Source of the DNA: Branchinecta lynchi
Lineage: Eukaryota > Arthropoda > Branchiopoda > Anostraca > Branchinectidae
Direction: 5' to 3'
Assembly: GCA_023053575.1 (NCBI GenBank)
Contig: JAKZAP010000022.1
Span: 17,112,489 to 17,176,488 of the forward strand
Length of the DNA stretch: 64,000 bases
Positions within the stretch are counted from its first letter, which is position 1. Every line of letters begins with the position of its first letter. Positions 30,872-40,959 of the stretch are shown piece by piece. Both the position numbers and the translations under genes were made by a program. Under the pieces are notes generated by a model. That model worked only from the letters and a program-made list of their open reading frames with translations. It made no database searches and was not told where the DNA came from.

Positions 30872-32673
30872 CACTGTCCGAAGTTTCATAACATCTAACA
30901 CGAGGATGCGCGGTTTTAACAGATAACGCATAACAGATAACACTTCGGATGTTATCTGTTGTGTTTGATAATGCTATGCAAGAAATGTTATGCCTAGCAA
31001 GCTTTGTTAGGAATAGCCATAAAAGCTTTTTTTGACTTTATTCCTTATCGTCGTGATATCGGAAAATACTTTTTGGCAGTTTTTCGGTTGTTCCTGGTGG
31101 TAACGTTTATTATGCAGAATATTTTGTCTTCCGTGGGGGATCCCTCCCTTTTTCAGCGGCATTTACCAACTGGCTGGTAATTTTTACCGACTGTTCCTGC
31201 AGAAAAACCCAAGAAAAAAAACGACTGTTTTCAAGAACAAGACCAAAGGTTTCGATGGGATCCCAAAAAATCAATATCTAATCCAGACAACTGGTTCTTG
31301 TCTTAGCCAGATCCAGTCATCGCCAGACACCTTGAACATTTTTACAATTAAAATTCAGGAACAGATTAAGGCCAAATACCTAATCACCTGAGAAAACCAA
31401 GTTCAGATATGAATTTTACCCCTATAAGTCATATCTGTTTTGACGAAAACTTCCTGGCACTTCTGCCAATTTCCCGGTTTCGGCCGAACTCCAAAACTAC
31501 TTGTCCGGCAAAAAAAGAAAGCTCAAAGACGAAATCAGGGTATCTTCTTTCCCCAGTAATGAACATCTAATCAACTTCAAATAAAAATTTAGCTTATAAC
31601 AAATTTTCCGATTCCAGCCGGATTCGGGTCGAACTATATGTCCGAGTAAAATATGATTGTCATACAGGGACTCAGCATCTCTTCTTACCCCTAAATCGCT
31701 TATCTAATCAACTAGAAATAAAACTTTAACTTCCAACAGTTTTCCGGTTTGGGCCGGATTCCGGGCGAACTACATGTCCTGGTAGAAAATTGTTTTCACA
31801 TAAGTGTTCAGCATGTCTTCTTGCCCTAAATCGAACATCTAATCAACTCCAAACAAAACTTTTAATTTTGACAAACTTTCCGGTTTGGGCCGGATTCCGG
31901 TCGAAATACTTGTCCGTCGAGAATAGTTGTCACCATCGTTTTCAGCATGTCTTCCTACCTCTAAATCGAACATCTAATCAACTTCAAATCAAACTTTTAC
32001 TTCCAACAAACTTTCCGGTTTGGGCCGGATTCCGGGCGAAATACTTGTCCTTCGAGAAAATAGTTTTCACCATCGTCTTCAGCATGTCTTCCTACCCCCA
32101 AATCGAACATCTAATCAACTTCAAATAAAATTTTTACTTTCAACAAACTTTCCGGTTTTGGCCGGATTCCGGGCGAACTACTTGTCCGATGACAAAATGA
32201 GTTTCACCGTCGTGTTCAACATGTCTTCTTACCCCATAATCGACTATCATATTAGCTGTTTAAAAATATTTTGTTTGCCTCTTAATTTGAAACCCCTCCC
32301 CCACCCCTAAATGTAAGGCTACAAAGCCCATCTACGAACTTGACTGGTCCGACGACCCAACGGATCCTCACACCAAGTTTCATCAAAATATCTCATTCCC
32401 TTCGAGAGTTATCGTGCTTACAGACGGACGGACGGACGGACAGACGGACAACTTTTGCGATGTCATAGGTATCCCTCCACTTACGTTTTGGGATCCCAAA
32501 AACCGACTGTTTTGACGAAAAATAGACTATTTTCATGAACAAAATTAACTGTTTTGACGAAAGTCGACAACGATTATTATGCATAATATTTTGAAACACA
32601 ACAGATAACATCCGAAGTGTTATCTGCTGAAACCGCGCATCCTCGTGTTATCTGTATGAAGGTTCTGACAGTG
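30872..32673. mobile_element. Foldback CACTGTCAGAAG family, copy 1, carrying a nested element
   Basis: Inverted ends of about 110 bp. Left: CACTGTCCGAAGTTTCATAA, ACACGAGGATGCGCGG, AACAGATAACACTTCGGATG, TTATCTGTTGTGTTTGATAA. Right: the reverse, TTTTGAAACACAACAGATAA, CATCCGAAGTGTTATCTG, CGCGCATCCTCGTGTTATCT, ending GGTTCTGACAGTG. About 1.26 kb of the centre is the GGGATCCC element at 31235-32497. Around it lie short AAAACGACTGTTTT-type repeats also seen at 40140-40320. Confidence 0.8.
31235..32497 (-). mobile_element. GGGATCCC (Helentron-like) element, full copy 4 (inverted)
   Basis: 1,263 bp on the minus strand. The 3' end AACAAGACCAAAGGTTTCGA, TGGGATCCCAAAAA is at the left. The 5' end CTTACGTTTTGGGATCCC is at the right. 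About seven internal units lie between, each with TTTCCGGTTT, GGCCGGATTCCGG, TACTTGTCCG and CAGCATGTCTTC. It sits inside the foldback at 30872-32673. Open frames of ~110 codons in the unit array are by-products of the repeat. Confidence 0.88.
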
Positions 32674-32866
32674 TGGTATGGGTCGATTTTTAGCTCGGAC
32701 AGGTTCAGTTTAGGTATTTTGGTTGTCGCTGTTTTGGGCTATCGCTTTATGCGCAGAGTACGGTGGGGGTAGCAGTTTCACGGTGCAGGGCTTGGGTTAG
32801 GAGACCATTTTATCTTAGTTTACCTAACGTTTTAGAACACGATTTCTCCTCACTTGCACTGTCAGA
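32674..32866. other. Spacer between two foldbacks
   Basis: 193 bp of unassigned sequence between the converging ends of two related foldbacks. Confidence 0.4.
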
Positions 32867-33472
32867 AGTTTCATAACAGATAACAGGAGGATGCGCTGTT
32901 TCAACAGATAATGCGTAACAGATAATACTTCGGGTGTTATCTGTTGTGTTTCAAAATGTTATGCAGAATAAGTGTTACCATCAGGAAGAACCGCAGAACC
33001 GCCAAAAAGTAACTGCTGACTTTTCCGACATCATGACGATAAGGAATAAAAGTTGCGTTTTTGCTGATACCATGGTATCTGCTGCCACGGTCTAAAGTTG
33101 TTTTTGCAGTTATCCTGGTATCTGATACCACGGTCAAGAGGCGTTTTTGCAGTTATCGTGGTATCTGGCCAGTTATTGTGGTATCAGATATTCAGATACT
33201 ACGGTCCGACCGTGGTAACTGGTCGTGGTATCTGAAAAGTAATCTCACTTCCATCAAATTTTGTCAGATTGGTGAGAAAGAAGTTTAGCACTGAGTGATG
33301 TAACTGGATGTAACCGTGACATCAGCAAAAACGCAACTAAAGTCAGTAGATGCTTTTTCGGCTCTTCGTAACACAGCTTGTTATGCATAACGTTTTCAAA
33401 CACAACAGATAACATCCGAAGTTGTTGAAAACGCGCATCTTCGTGTTATCTGTTGTGAAACTTCTGACAGTG
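32867..33472. mobile_element. Foldback CACTGTCAGAAG family, copy 2
   Basis: Left end CACTGTCAGAAGTTTCATAA, GGAGGATGCGCTGTTTCAAC, AACAGATAATACTTCGGGTG. Right end AACAGATAACATCCGAAG, CGCGCATCTTCGTGTTATCT, GAAACTTCTGACAGTG. Its centre holds the GATACCATGGTATC element at 33051-33338. No coding frame. Confidence 0.8.
33051..33338. mobile_element. Palindrome-rich MITE family P1, copy 1
   Basis: Ends AGTTGCGTTTTTGCTGAT and ATCAGCAAAAACGCAACT, flanked by AAA on both sides. Inside are many ATACCATGGTATC and GATACCACGGTC words in both orientations, TTTTTGCAGTTATC three times, and CACTTCCATCAAATTTTGTC. It inserted into the foldback at 32867-33472. A 421-bp relative is at 43517-43937. Confidence 0.8.
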
Positions 33473-33587
33473 CGGTGACGCATATTTCCTTTTTAGCTGT
33501 TTTGATATAATATTTCTTTTTTTAACAGTTTTAACGTAGGCCTACTCTTTCCAATGCTCATAGTGATAAATGTTCCTTCAACCCAAG

Positions 33588-33741
33588 TTCAGGCTCAAAA
33601 CCGCTCAAGTTGAAAAAAAAAAAAAAAAAAATTCCCACAGGCTCGTTTTCCAACTTGAGCGGTTTAGAGCCTGAAGATGACTCTTGCCAAGAAGTGCCTA
33701 AATATAGCTCCGATAAAATTCAGCTGACGTATCCGTTTTGC
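33588..33741. repeat. Foldback FB adjoining an exon
   Basis: TTCAGGCTCAAAACCGCTCA, an A run, and the returning arm AACTTGAGCGGTTTAGAGCC, TCAGCTGACGTATCCGTTTT. The left arm is truncated. The element ends 24 bases before exon C, so it borders the polypyrimidine tract. Confidence 0.8.
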
Positions 33742-33765
33742 TTATAGTCATTTTTTTTCTTTTAG

Positions 33766-33957
33766 CTCACAATGAACGACTTTTCCGTCCATCGGATAAT
33801 CGGCCGAGGCGGATTCGGAGAAGTTTACGGTTGCCGGAAAGCCGACACCGGAAAAATGTACGCGATGAAGTGTCTTGATAAGAAACGGATAAAGATGAAG
33901 CAGGGAGAAATGTTGGCCTTAAACGAGAGGCTCATGCTACATTCCGTCAGTACGGGG
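33766..33957 (+). CDS. GRK2/3-type receptor kinase, exon C (kinase small lobe)
   Basis: 192 nt, 64 codons, phase 0 at both ends. It starts [20 protein letters not shown], including the ATP-binding glycine loop [10 protein letters not shown] (about residues 13-22 of the exon). Then come the catalytic-lysine motif [17 protein letters not shown] and the alpha-C segment with the conserved Glu in LALNERLML. It ends SVSTG. The acceptor TTTTCTTTTAG ends at 33765 and the donor GTGAGT begins at 33958. The ATG at 33772 is internal (GRK2 has the same LTMNDFSV string), not a translation start. The match to vertebrate GRK2/3 is near identity, and key residues are intact, which supports a functional gene. 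Confidence 0.98.
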
Positions 33958-34736
33958 GTGAGTGTTCCTGTCTTCTTAGGTCTCCTAGGAAACAAAAGCA
34001 AAGCCAGCATTCATTCATTTATTCTTACTACACAAACTACATAACATAAATATAAGGCAAGAAACAAGATTCAGATTCAGATATTTTTTACTTCAACAAA
34101 AAAAACACAACTACATTATACAAAAAACTCAACAACCACAAAAAAGACAAAAATCACGTGGGTGGCTGTATCTTCTAACCACCTTTTAACTTAAAATTAT
34201 TCAATAAATAATGACAGAAAAACTAATCTAATATATTTTCAAAAAACTAAAAAAGGTAAAGAAAGAGAAAAAAAACAGGAAAGAAAAATGATTCCCTCGT
34301 GACAACCTACCCACCGCCCCCCATCTCACCTCCCCCACCCCACCTCCTCACTCCCTGCCTCCCTACACCCCCCTCCAACAACCCACAAAATTTAATCACC
34401 TTTTTCTATCAAAAATTTCGTTTATTTTCTTTAAAAAAAAATTAAGTTACCGGCAAGACCCCCTGAAGCTATCTTGTTGGGTATCCACTACCTATGAACT
34501 AACCTACACTGAAAATATTCACATTACAATAGACACATCCCATTACATAATTACATCACATTGCGAAAAGCAAACTTTTGTATGAAAATCATTGAAGGCT
34601 CGCGTGGCGCAGGTGCGGATCTCCTCTTTCATGCCAATGATCGGAAGGGAAGTACTTGACTCGAGGAAAATTATCTGGCGCTTCCCGGGTTTGGTCCTTT
34701 AACTATGATTGAATGGATGAATGTTTCAATCGCCAA
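33958..34736. other. Intron C, first part: possible minus-strand LINE tail
   Basis: AAGATTCAGATTCAGATATT at 34068-34087 would be a (TCTGAATC)n tail on the minus strand, like the tail at 47020-47045. The following 350 bp are A/C-rich (ACCTCCCCCACCCCACC at about 34325) and unreadable as protein. From 34460 to 34736 nothing is recognised. Confidence 0.35.
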
Positions 34737-34808
34737 TTAGCGGGGCCATACTTTAGGTCCCAACCTGTGCTTTCCATGCTTTGCAAACGGGCCATACTTT
34801 TAAAAATG
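34737..34808. repeat. hAT-like MITE H3, left part of a split copy
   Basis: GTGCTTTCCATGCTTTGCAA and GGGCCATACTTTT match the left portion of H3 (compare 36490-36520). The rest of this copy lies at 35957-36235, beyond the inserted LINE-A. The outermost left end is too diverged to place exactly. Confidence 0.65.
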
Positions 34809-35956
34809 TCGCTTTGGTTCAATGCAGTTTGGATTCCGTTCGAGCGCCAGTTGTGCGCACGCTCATCACATATTGACAAAAATGATGAAACAGGCTACCC
34901 GTGACAAGTCTGCTATACATATATGTTCTATAGATATAGATGGTGCTTTTGACAATATAACGCACTCTCAGGCCCTATTTTCTCTCATTACTTCTGGCGT
35001 GAATCTGTCTGTTGTCAGTCTGTTAAAATTTTGGTATGGTCATTCTTCAGTAAGGTTCAAATGGCAAGGTAGCTTGTCAGAGATTATTCCAGTCCGAACT
35101 GGTGTTCGTCAAGGGGGAGTCTTATCTCCCTACATCTTCAAATCGGCCATATCTTCTTGTCTTGATTCTTTGCATCCTGCTTACTTTTATAAAGACCACG
35201 CCTTCAGCTACATAGCTTACGCGGACGACTTGCTCTTAGTAAGCCGTACCCGATCCTAACTCACCAAAAATGTCTGTAAGCTGTCGTCGGAACTTCTCAA
35301 AATCGGCCTTGAAGTTAACCTCCCAAAATGTGAGTACCTGCATTTCAACCCTTCGTCAAATCGTTTGAATGCTAAAGCTTCTATCTCTCTTGGATCGTTC
35401 GTCGTCAGATCGACAGAATCTCTACGATGGCTTGGCATAATATTCAAATCCTCGTTGTCAAAATTTTGCTCTTCGGTAGTTCAAGAAGTTTCTAGATCAA
35501 TCCGTACCGCCTATGGGCGCATCGTCCCCAACCGGGGGCGCTATAATCGTAAAGCTTTGGAAAAATTGTACAGCACCTTCTGCGCTCCTTCTATACTATT
35601 TCGTTCTGGTGTCACTCATGTTCTGCGAAAGAAGGAGATAAAAAAGATGAGATCATGTTATTTTAAATATGCAAAGCACCTGCTCCACTTGTCGAAATTA
35701 TGCCATAACCATACTTTGACGGAGAAGTTCAAAATTCAAGATGCAAGTGTTACCCTTTTGGATGTTTCTTCGTCGCTATAAAAAATCATTGACAACAGAA
35801 CCCAACCAGCGCACGACCTTCTACACTGCTTCCTGGCCGACGATTGAAATTAAGTGTCTTTTTGTGTATGTTTATGTGTTTTATTTACTTTCTTCATTTA
35901 CTCCGCTTTCTGAAAACGGCGGGTTATAAATAAATTACTTACTTACTTACTTACTT
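34809..35956 (+). pseudogene. LINE-A, 5'-truncated reverse transcriptase with nonsense codons
   Basis: Retrotransposon polyprotein, minus its N-terminal parts. The frame from 34822 reads QFGFR, motif A CSIDIDGAFDNITH (about 34930), motif B TGVRQGGVLSPYIF (about 35098) and motif C YADD (35218-35229). It is broken by TAA at 35257-35259 but continues in the same frame (LEVNLPKCEYLHF, ESLRWLGIIF, RGRYNRKALEKLYSTFCAPS, SGVTHVLRKKE) to a TAA at 35779-35781. About 20 more conserved codons lead to TGA 35845-35847. The 3' UTR (GTATGTTTATGTGTTTTATT, CGGCGGGTTATAAATAAATT) ends in (ACTT)n. It split an H3 MITE. Not functional as it stands. Confidence 0.9.
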
Positions 35957-36235
35957 GTGGCGACGCCCACTACGCTTGTGGCATCTAAAGCGAGACAAAG
36001 GTGCGGGTTTAGAAATTTCTAGGAAAGCAAAGTTGCGGCCTGCACACGCCAAGGGAACAATGGAGGCCGTATAATTTCTTTGCTACTTTGAGAATATGTA
36101 GTTATAGGAGCCAGCGCTGGTGAACGACTGAATGAGTTTCAGTAGGGACGTTCACTATCGCTGGCATTCGAATGTGTGTCAATTTTGTAGAGTTTTTTGC
36201 TACTCCCTAGTGTTATTTTGCTCTGAGCAAGTGCC
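35957..36235. repeat. hAT-like MITE H3, right part of the split copy
   Basis: Continues from 34808: GTGGCGACGCCCACTACGC, AAGCGAGACAAAGGTGCGGG, TGAACGACTGAATGAGTTTC and ends TAGTGTTATTTTGCTCTG. The join falls at ACTT, shared by the MITE target and the LINE tail. Confidence 0.75.
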
Positions 36236-36452
36236 CGGTGCCGTGGTGCCCGTCCAATGCCGCCACCGACTGACACCAGCCAATTTGTGAAGATCACCAC
36301 GGTAAGTAGGGGTGAACACACTCATATTCTATATATAAACATTCTGGTTATTTATCAAAACAAAACAGTATTATTAGGACTCGAGGCGTGACTCGGTCTT
36401 GTCTCGTATCGAGGGATTTCGTCCAGGACGCTGACTCGTCTTGACTCGTGAG

Positions 36453-36800
36453 CAGAGCAAAATAACACTAGGGAGTAACGCCAAGACCTATGCTTTCCAT
36501 GCTGTGAAAACTGGCTATACTTGTAGCGCCATCCACGACGCTTGCGGCATTTAAAGCGAGAGGGTTTGGAAATTTATAGTAAAGCAAAGGTGCGGTCTGC
36601 ACACACCAAGGAAACAATGCCAGCTGTATATTTTTTTTTGCAGTTTTCAGAATATGAAGTCATCGGAACAAGTGTTGGTGAACGACTGAATGAGTTTCAG
36701 TATGGACGTTCTCTATCGCTAGTAGTGCTAGTATCGCTGCTATTGAGTGGTGTCACTTTAGTCAAGTCTTGGCGCTACTGGCTAGTGTTATTTTGCTTTG
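36453..36800. mobile_element. hAT-like MITE H3, copy with perfect 8-bp duplication
   Basis: 348 bp between CTCGTGAG (36445-36452) and CTCGTGAG (36801-36808). Ends CAGAGCAAAATAACACTAGG and CTAGTGTTATTTTGCTTTG are inverted over 19 bp. TIRs starting CA with 8-bp duplications are typical of hAT transposons. No open frame is shared among copies, so the 91-codon frame here is not called. It lies 92 bases before exon D. Confidence 0.9.
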
Positions 36801-36892
36801 CTCGTGAGCGTGCTTGACTGGTCTCGGACACGCTGGACTTAGAGATCAGCTCTGTCACTGGATGAAGTTACAGTTCAGTTTTTCTATTCCAG

Positions 36893-37058
36893 GCGGACTG
36901 TCCTTTTATTGTGTGTATGACCTACGCTTTCCACACGCCTGATAAGTTATGTTTTATTCTGGATTTAATGAACGGTGGTGACCTCCATTATCATTTATCT
37001 CAACATGGCGTCTTCACGGAGTCTGATATGCGGTTTTATGCAGCGGAAGTCATCTTAG
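36893..37058 (+). CDS. GRK2/3-type receptor kinase, exon D (hinge and helix D/E)
   Basis: 166 nt, phase 0 in and phase 1 out. It reads [20 protein letters not shown], then [20 protein letters not shown] and [16 protein letters not shown] (the last Gly is split). This is the end of the small lobe, the hinge (DLMNGGDL) and the first large-lobe helices. The extra Ala before DCPF, absent in vertebrate GRK2, fits an invertebrate ortholog, as does [12 protein letters not shown]. The acceptor TTCTATTCCAG ends at 36892 and the donor GTAAGA begins at 37059. Only 2.9 kb separates it from exon C, the shortest intron seen. Confidence 0.98.
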
Positions 37059-37064
37059 GTAAGA

Positions 37065-37861
37065 TATGACTTATTTATTTAATAATGATAATTATAATTT
37101 TATTTATGACCCGTCATACACTCACAAAGAGAAAGACGGAGTATAAAAACTAAAAAAAGGAAAAAGTAATATACGGAAAGACATAACTCCGTACAAAAAA
37201 GAACTCGAAACTTACTTCTAACAAATTAACCTAATAAGTTTGGTTAATATATTATTGGTTTGGTACTTCATGCAAACCCCTCTAGCATCTTTTCCTATTT
37301 TCCCCTTTGTTTTTTCACTTTCGGGCCTCCTTCTTTCTGTGGTTAAAGAAACATCTCCTTGAGGGTAGTTGGTGAGTGGAGGGTTTGGAAGACGAGAGAG
37401 GACAAATTAATTAATTAATTTTTAGTTTATTTTAGTGAAGGTTTGATTAGAATATGATAGTAAATGTGTACTGGTTGCGTTTTTCAAGCACGTATGTGCT
37501 TTGTGTGTAACCGGTCGTCAAGCCGGAATGAATTTTTTAGTAAATTTGTTGAATCCTGAATCCTGTGGCGTTTCTTCAAATGCTGAAAATTCACATTTAA
37601 TGTCATTCATCAAAAAAATTTCTACTTTCATAAATTGTTTACAGTAGCCTATTCTCTGTATTTGCTGTTAACTTTCTATAGAATATAATAACCATATAAA
37701 TGCAGTCAGGCTTTCGCTTCTACACATTAATTTTAACTTGCAGTTCAGTATTTTTTCTGTTTTTTTTTCTGTATATAAAAAACAAAACAATAAATTTTGT
37801 TTCTCTTGTTTTCTGCACAAACTGATCGGTTGTTTTTACGTTAAAAAAAAAAATCTACATG
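37065..37861. other. Intron D, first part: probable minus-strand LINE 3' end, then AT-rich DNA
   Basis: 37070-37115 (ATTATAATTTTATTTATGAC) resembles an inverted LINE tail (compare GGGTCATAAATAAATTAC at 22940). 37115-37380 is poorly readable. From 37400 to 37861 the sequence is AT-rich with no recognised feature. Confidence 0.35.
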
Positions 37862-38334
37862 TAGGCTATAGATAGAAAGATAGATATTTATTAACACTGA
37901 AAGCCCTAAAGGGCCATGGTTAATACAAATACAAAAAAAAAAAAAAAAAAACTAACTTCAATGACAAAAATTTCCAAATTAATCAAACAGATAGATTTCA
38001 CATAATATAATCAAATACACATCCCCTTTCCTCCTAACTCACCTTACAAAAAATGTTCTCTATTTGCCGTGCCCAAACTAACCAACCTTCCCAAGTTCTT
38101 TATCCCAACAAAATTTCTATCCTTCAAAATAATTTCCACCCATTCCTCCCTTTCAAAACCCCCCGGATAAATTTCCTGCCTCAACTCTTTTAAACACAGA
38201 AAGTGCAGTAATTCCTCATTTCTATCTCCACACATTAGACAAAAATAGGGACCAACATTCGACCTCACCCTCTCTAAATACCTCCGGTATTTGCCATGGC
38301 CGTTGGCTCTTAGCGCAAATAAAATCTTATCTTA
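37862..38334 (-). pseudogene. Minus-strand LINE C-terminus with zinc-finger-like motif
   Basis: On the minus strand, from about 38330 to the stop at 38044, the frame reads ALRANGHGKYRRYLERVRSN and then CLMCGDRNEELLHFLC, followed by KELRQEIYPGGF. A CxxC-x(8-10)-HFxxxC arrangement ends many LINE polyproteins. Past the stop come a poly-T tract, GCCCTTTAGGGCTTTCAGTG (a hairpin), TTAATAAATATCTATC and an (ATCT)n tail at 37862-37890. Only the last ~95 codons remain. LINE-B at 41755-43095 has a similar finger. Confidence 0.75.
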
Positions 38335-38493
38335 TCTTATACAGTTTTGCGGCATTTATGTACCGACGTCTTATCACATATACAGCCGATAACATGATAA
38401 AACTAATAAAAGAGAATGTAATTTGAACATTCAATTGCGCTCCGTGTTTTACAAAGGATACTCTGACCACACCTTCGTCGCTCAGCAGCTTGA

Positions 38494-39300
38494 CGGGGGA
38501 AACTAATTTGGGAGGGGACAAAATCGGGGCAAGGGCAAGTAATCGAGAGCAGCAACTGCGAAAGGGACCTTGGTGTTCTTGTCGATGCCGAGCTCAAGTT
38601 TCACAAGCACACGCAAAGCGTCATCGTCATTAGTGCCAATCGAGCACTTGGAATCATCAAGCGAACTGTAAGCAGTAGGAGTCCTAAGGTGATCAGCAAG
38701 TTATACACGTCACTCATCAGGCCGAAGCTGGAAGTTGGAGTCTCACTAGCATACCCGCAATACGAGATAGACAAACGCATTATTGAAGGTGTCCAGCGAC
38801 GTGCCATGAAAATGGTCAAAGGATTGCAAAGCACCCCATACCCAGAACGACTCAAAGCCCTGAACATCCCCACAATGACCCACAGGAGAAATCGTGGTGA
38901 TATGATTGCTATGTACACAAATTTGAGCAACAACATCCCACCCAACATTTTCGTGCCAAATACAGGAGGAACCACCGGGGGCCACCCAAAAAAGCTGAAG
39001 AGGAGGCCTGTACTGAAGCGGCATGCACAGAACTTCTTCACAAGTACGGCGATCAACTTGTGGAACGCGCTAGCAGATTCCACTGTTACCTGCCAAACAA
39101 CAAATAGCTTCAAACAACATTTGGACAAGGAGTGGTCAGGCAAACAGTGGAGATTCAACTGGACACCTGAACAAAACAGCACCCATGAAGGCGTATATTA
39201 GGAGAAAATCCTATTCGCCTGCAATTGCAAATTTGCAGGTAATCCAATTGAATACTTTCATTCCGGTGACAAATACCGTAATTAAGCACTAGTAAATAAA
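38494..39300 (+). pseudogene. CR1-like LINE, C-terminal fragment
   Basis: An open frame from 38494 to the TAG at 39199-39201 (about 235 codons, no real start). Landmarks are CERDLGVLVDAELKFHKHTQ (38557 on), ISKLYTSLIRPKLEVGVSLA (38692 on), EGVQRRAMKMVKGLQSTPY, ERLKALNIPTMTHRRNRGDM, AMYTNLSNNIPPNIF, KRHAQNFFTSTAINLWNALA and NSFKQHLDKEW. These are the standard blocks after the reverse transcriptase in CR1 and related LINEs. The polymerase itself is missing, so the copy is 5'-truncated. The frame is intact, suggesting moderate youth. A GCAATTGCAAATTTGC hairpin lies in the 3' UTR. The long frame on the opposite strand is its shadow. Confidence 0.9.
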
Positions 39301-39554
39301 TAACAATACAGGAAAAAGAACAATCACATGTTTAACGATTCTGATGGGCTCATGCAGTTTCAACCAAACTGGCAGTGACAGACGCAGTAATGGAGAACGG
39401 AGTACTAATATCTACGTGTTTTCAGATGCTAAAAACCGTTGTCGCAGAGACACTCAGTTTGCGTATGCAGTTGATGAAAATTCAGAACACAAATATCAGC
39501 TCATAGCTCCGAAGCACTGCAGAAACGCGGTATTCCGTGAAGGAGCCTTATCGT

Positions 39555-39836
39555 AGCCTCGTTTTTGTTGCAATACCGCTGCCGCATCGCTGCTGCAGCA
39601 CTTCTTTGCTTTTGCATAATATGCGTTTTTGGATTCACTTTCTTCTTGGTTGAAGCGGCAGCGCTGCAGCATCTTGCAGGGAAGCACGGACTTGGTCGGG
39701 GAGCAGGTCCGTGATTCTCGAGAAGCGCTGCCGTCTTCCTCGGAAGCGCTGCAGTGCAAAAACGGATGTAGAAAGAATCAGTCCGGAGTCGGCCGAGAAG
39801 TGGACCTGCAGCATACAACAAAAACGAGGCTCATGT
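39555..39836. repeat. Foldback element, GCTGC-rich
   Basis: Outer arms AGCCTCGTTTTTGTTGCA and CAACAAAAACGAGGCT are inverted. Inner arms rich in GCAGCGCTGC and CTGCAGCAC pair across the centre. Open frames on both strands follow from this symmetry. 39301-39554 shows no gene. Confidence 0.6.
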
Positions 39837-40035
39837 CGTTGTACTCAACACGAAGCTCGCGGATTCCATCGTTAGTAGTGGCGTTTTTGATAGCCGATGA
39901 AATTTCACCAGTAGACGAAGCGAGTTTGCCGATTCGTGCTTATTTACTGTTTTCGATAGCCGATAGCCTTTGGCGTTCGCGTTGTTTTTGGGTGCGCAAA
40001 AACGGGATTTTGTTTTGCTGGCAGTGTACTTCTGT

Positions 40036-40345
40036 TCAGGGGCGTCATGACTGGGGGGGGGGGAGGGGGGGACCCCCCCCCCCCCCCAAAGCTGTCGGCC
40101 GTCGGTAAAAAATAACCGAGTCGGCACGAAGCGCCGCGATTTTTCATCAAAACAGTTGATTTTTTTCATGAAAACAGTCGTTTTTTTTAAAATTCGTCGA
40201 TTTTTCGTCAAAATTGTCGGTTTTTCTGAAAATTGGTCAATTTTTTTTTCCAAAATGTCATTTTTGGCGTTGAAAACAGTCGTTTTTCTGAAGAAAAAGT
40301 CGGTAAAAATCACCAGCCAGTCGGTAAATGCCTCATTCCCCCCCC
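40036..40345. repeat. G/C run plus AAAACAGTCG degenerate repeats
   Basis: GGGGCGTCATGACTGGGGG is followed by a C run (40072-40087), resembling a damaged H2-type end (compare GGGCCGTATCCAGG). From 40140 to 40320 short AT-rich units with AAAACAGTCGTTTTT, GTCGATTTTT and GTCGGTTTTT recur about every 25-30 bp. Similar words flank the element at 31235-32497. Confidence 0.55.
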
Positions 40346-40959
40346 CCTCCAAACATTTTGGCTAGCAACGTCTCTGCTTCTGTTATAACATAAATTACAC
40401 ATTGGACATGTCTACTCACATTGGACTTCAAAGAGGCTGTTCTCATTCATACCCAATTTTTCCTTTTCTAGCTTTTAGTTATTCGGAATAAACTTGATTG
40501 ATTGATTGAATTGTATCGTTTCGCAACTACGATTATTTAGTGCTTTATGGCCGAGCCGAGTTTGCCAGCCAAGCAGCGCAAAAGCAAAGCCCGCGAAAGC
40601 ACAACCACAAATAAAGCCATCAAACTTACTGAAAGCCTTTTACATTGTTTACTAGGAAATAATGTGTGCTAACCAGCAGATTTTATGTTCAGATAAGTTA
40701 GATGTCAACTGTCAATAAGCTGAAGTATACAAAGTGGTGTCTTGTGCTCCGTAAGCAGAAAATATTATGGATTTTGCGGGAGACGGAAAGCGATCCCTCA
40801 TGAAGAAGCATCATTTATACGGATTAAAACCGCATTCTCTCCCGCTCGATTTGACAATAGGTCCATTACCCGAGACCAGGCCATGATTTAGAAGTGATTT
40901 CTCAGTTCAGCTCTGACTTTGAGCTGAGGCATGTCTAACTCAACCCTTGGGTGTGTAAT
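40346..40959. other. No gene seen
   Basis: A LINE-like tail (GGAATAAACTTGATTGATTG, ATTGAATTG) lies at 40485-40515. Otherwise nothing is recognised. Confidence 0.4.

Noticed and set aside
31790..32310. Overlapping ~100-codon frames with repeated FPVWAGFRAKYLS-like peptides
   Set aside because: They arise from ~137-bp units of the GGGATCCC element read on the wrong strand. 137 is not a multiple of three, so frames drift, and the same peptides appear in every copy.
33772..34044. Stand-alone 90-residue protein kinase starting at ATG 33772
   Set aside because: The ATG is internal to a GRK exon. GRK2 proteins have the same residues, the acceptor lies just upstream at 33765, and sequence after the GTGAGT donor at 33958 is intronic.
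38601..39182. 193-codon minus-strand open frame
   Set aside because: It is the exact shadow of the CR1-like LINE reading on the plus strand, which has clear family motifs.
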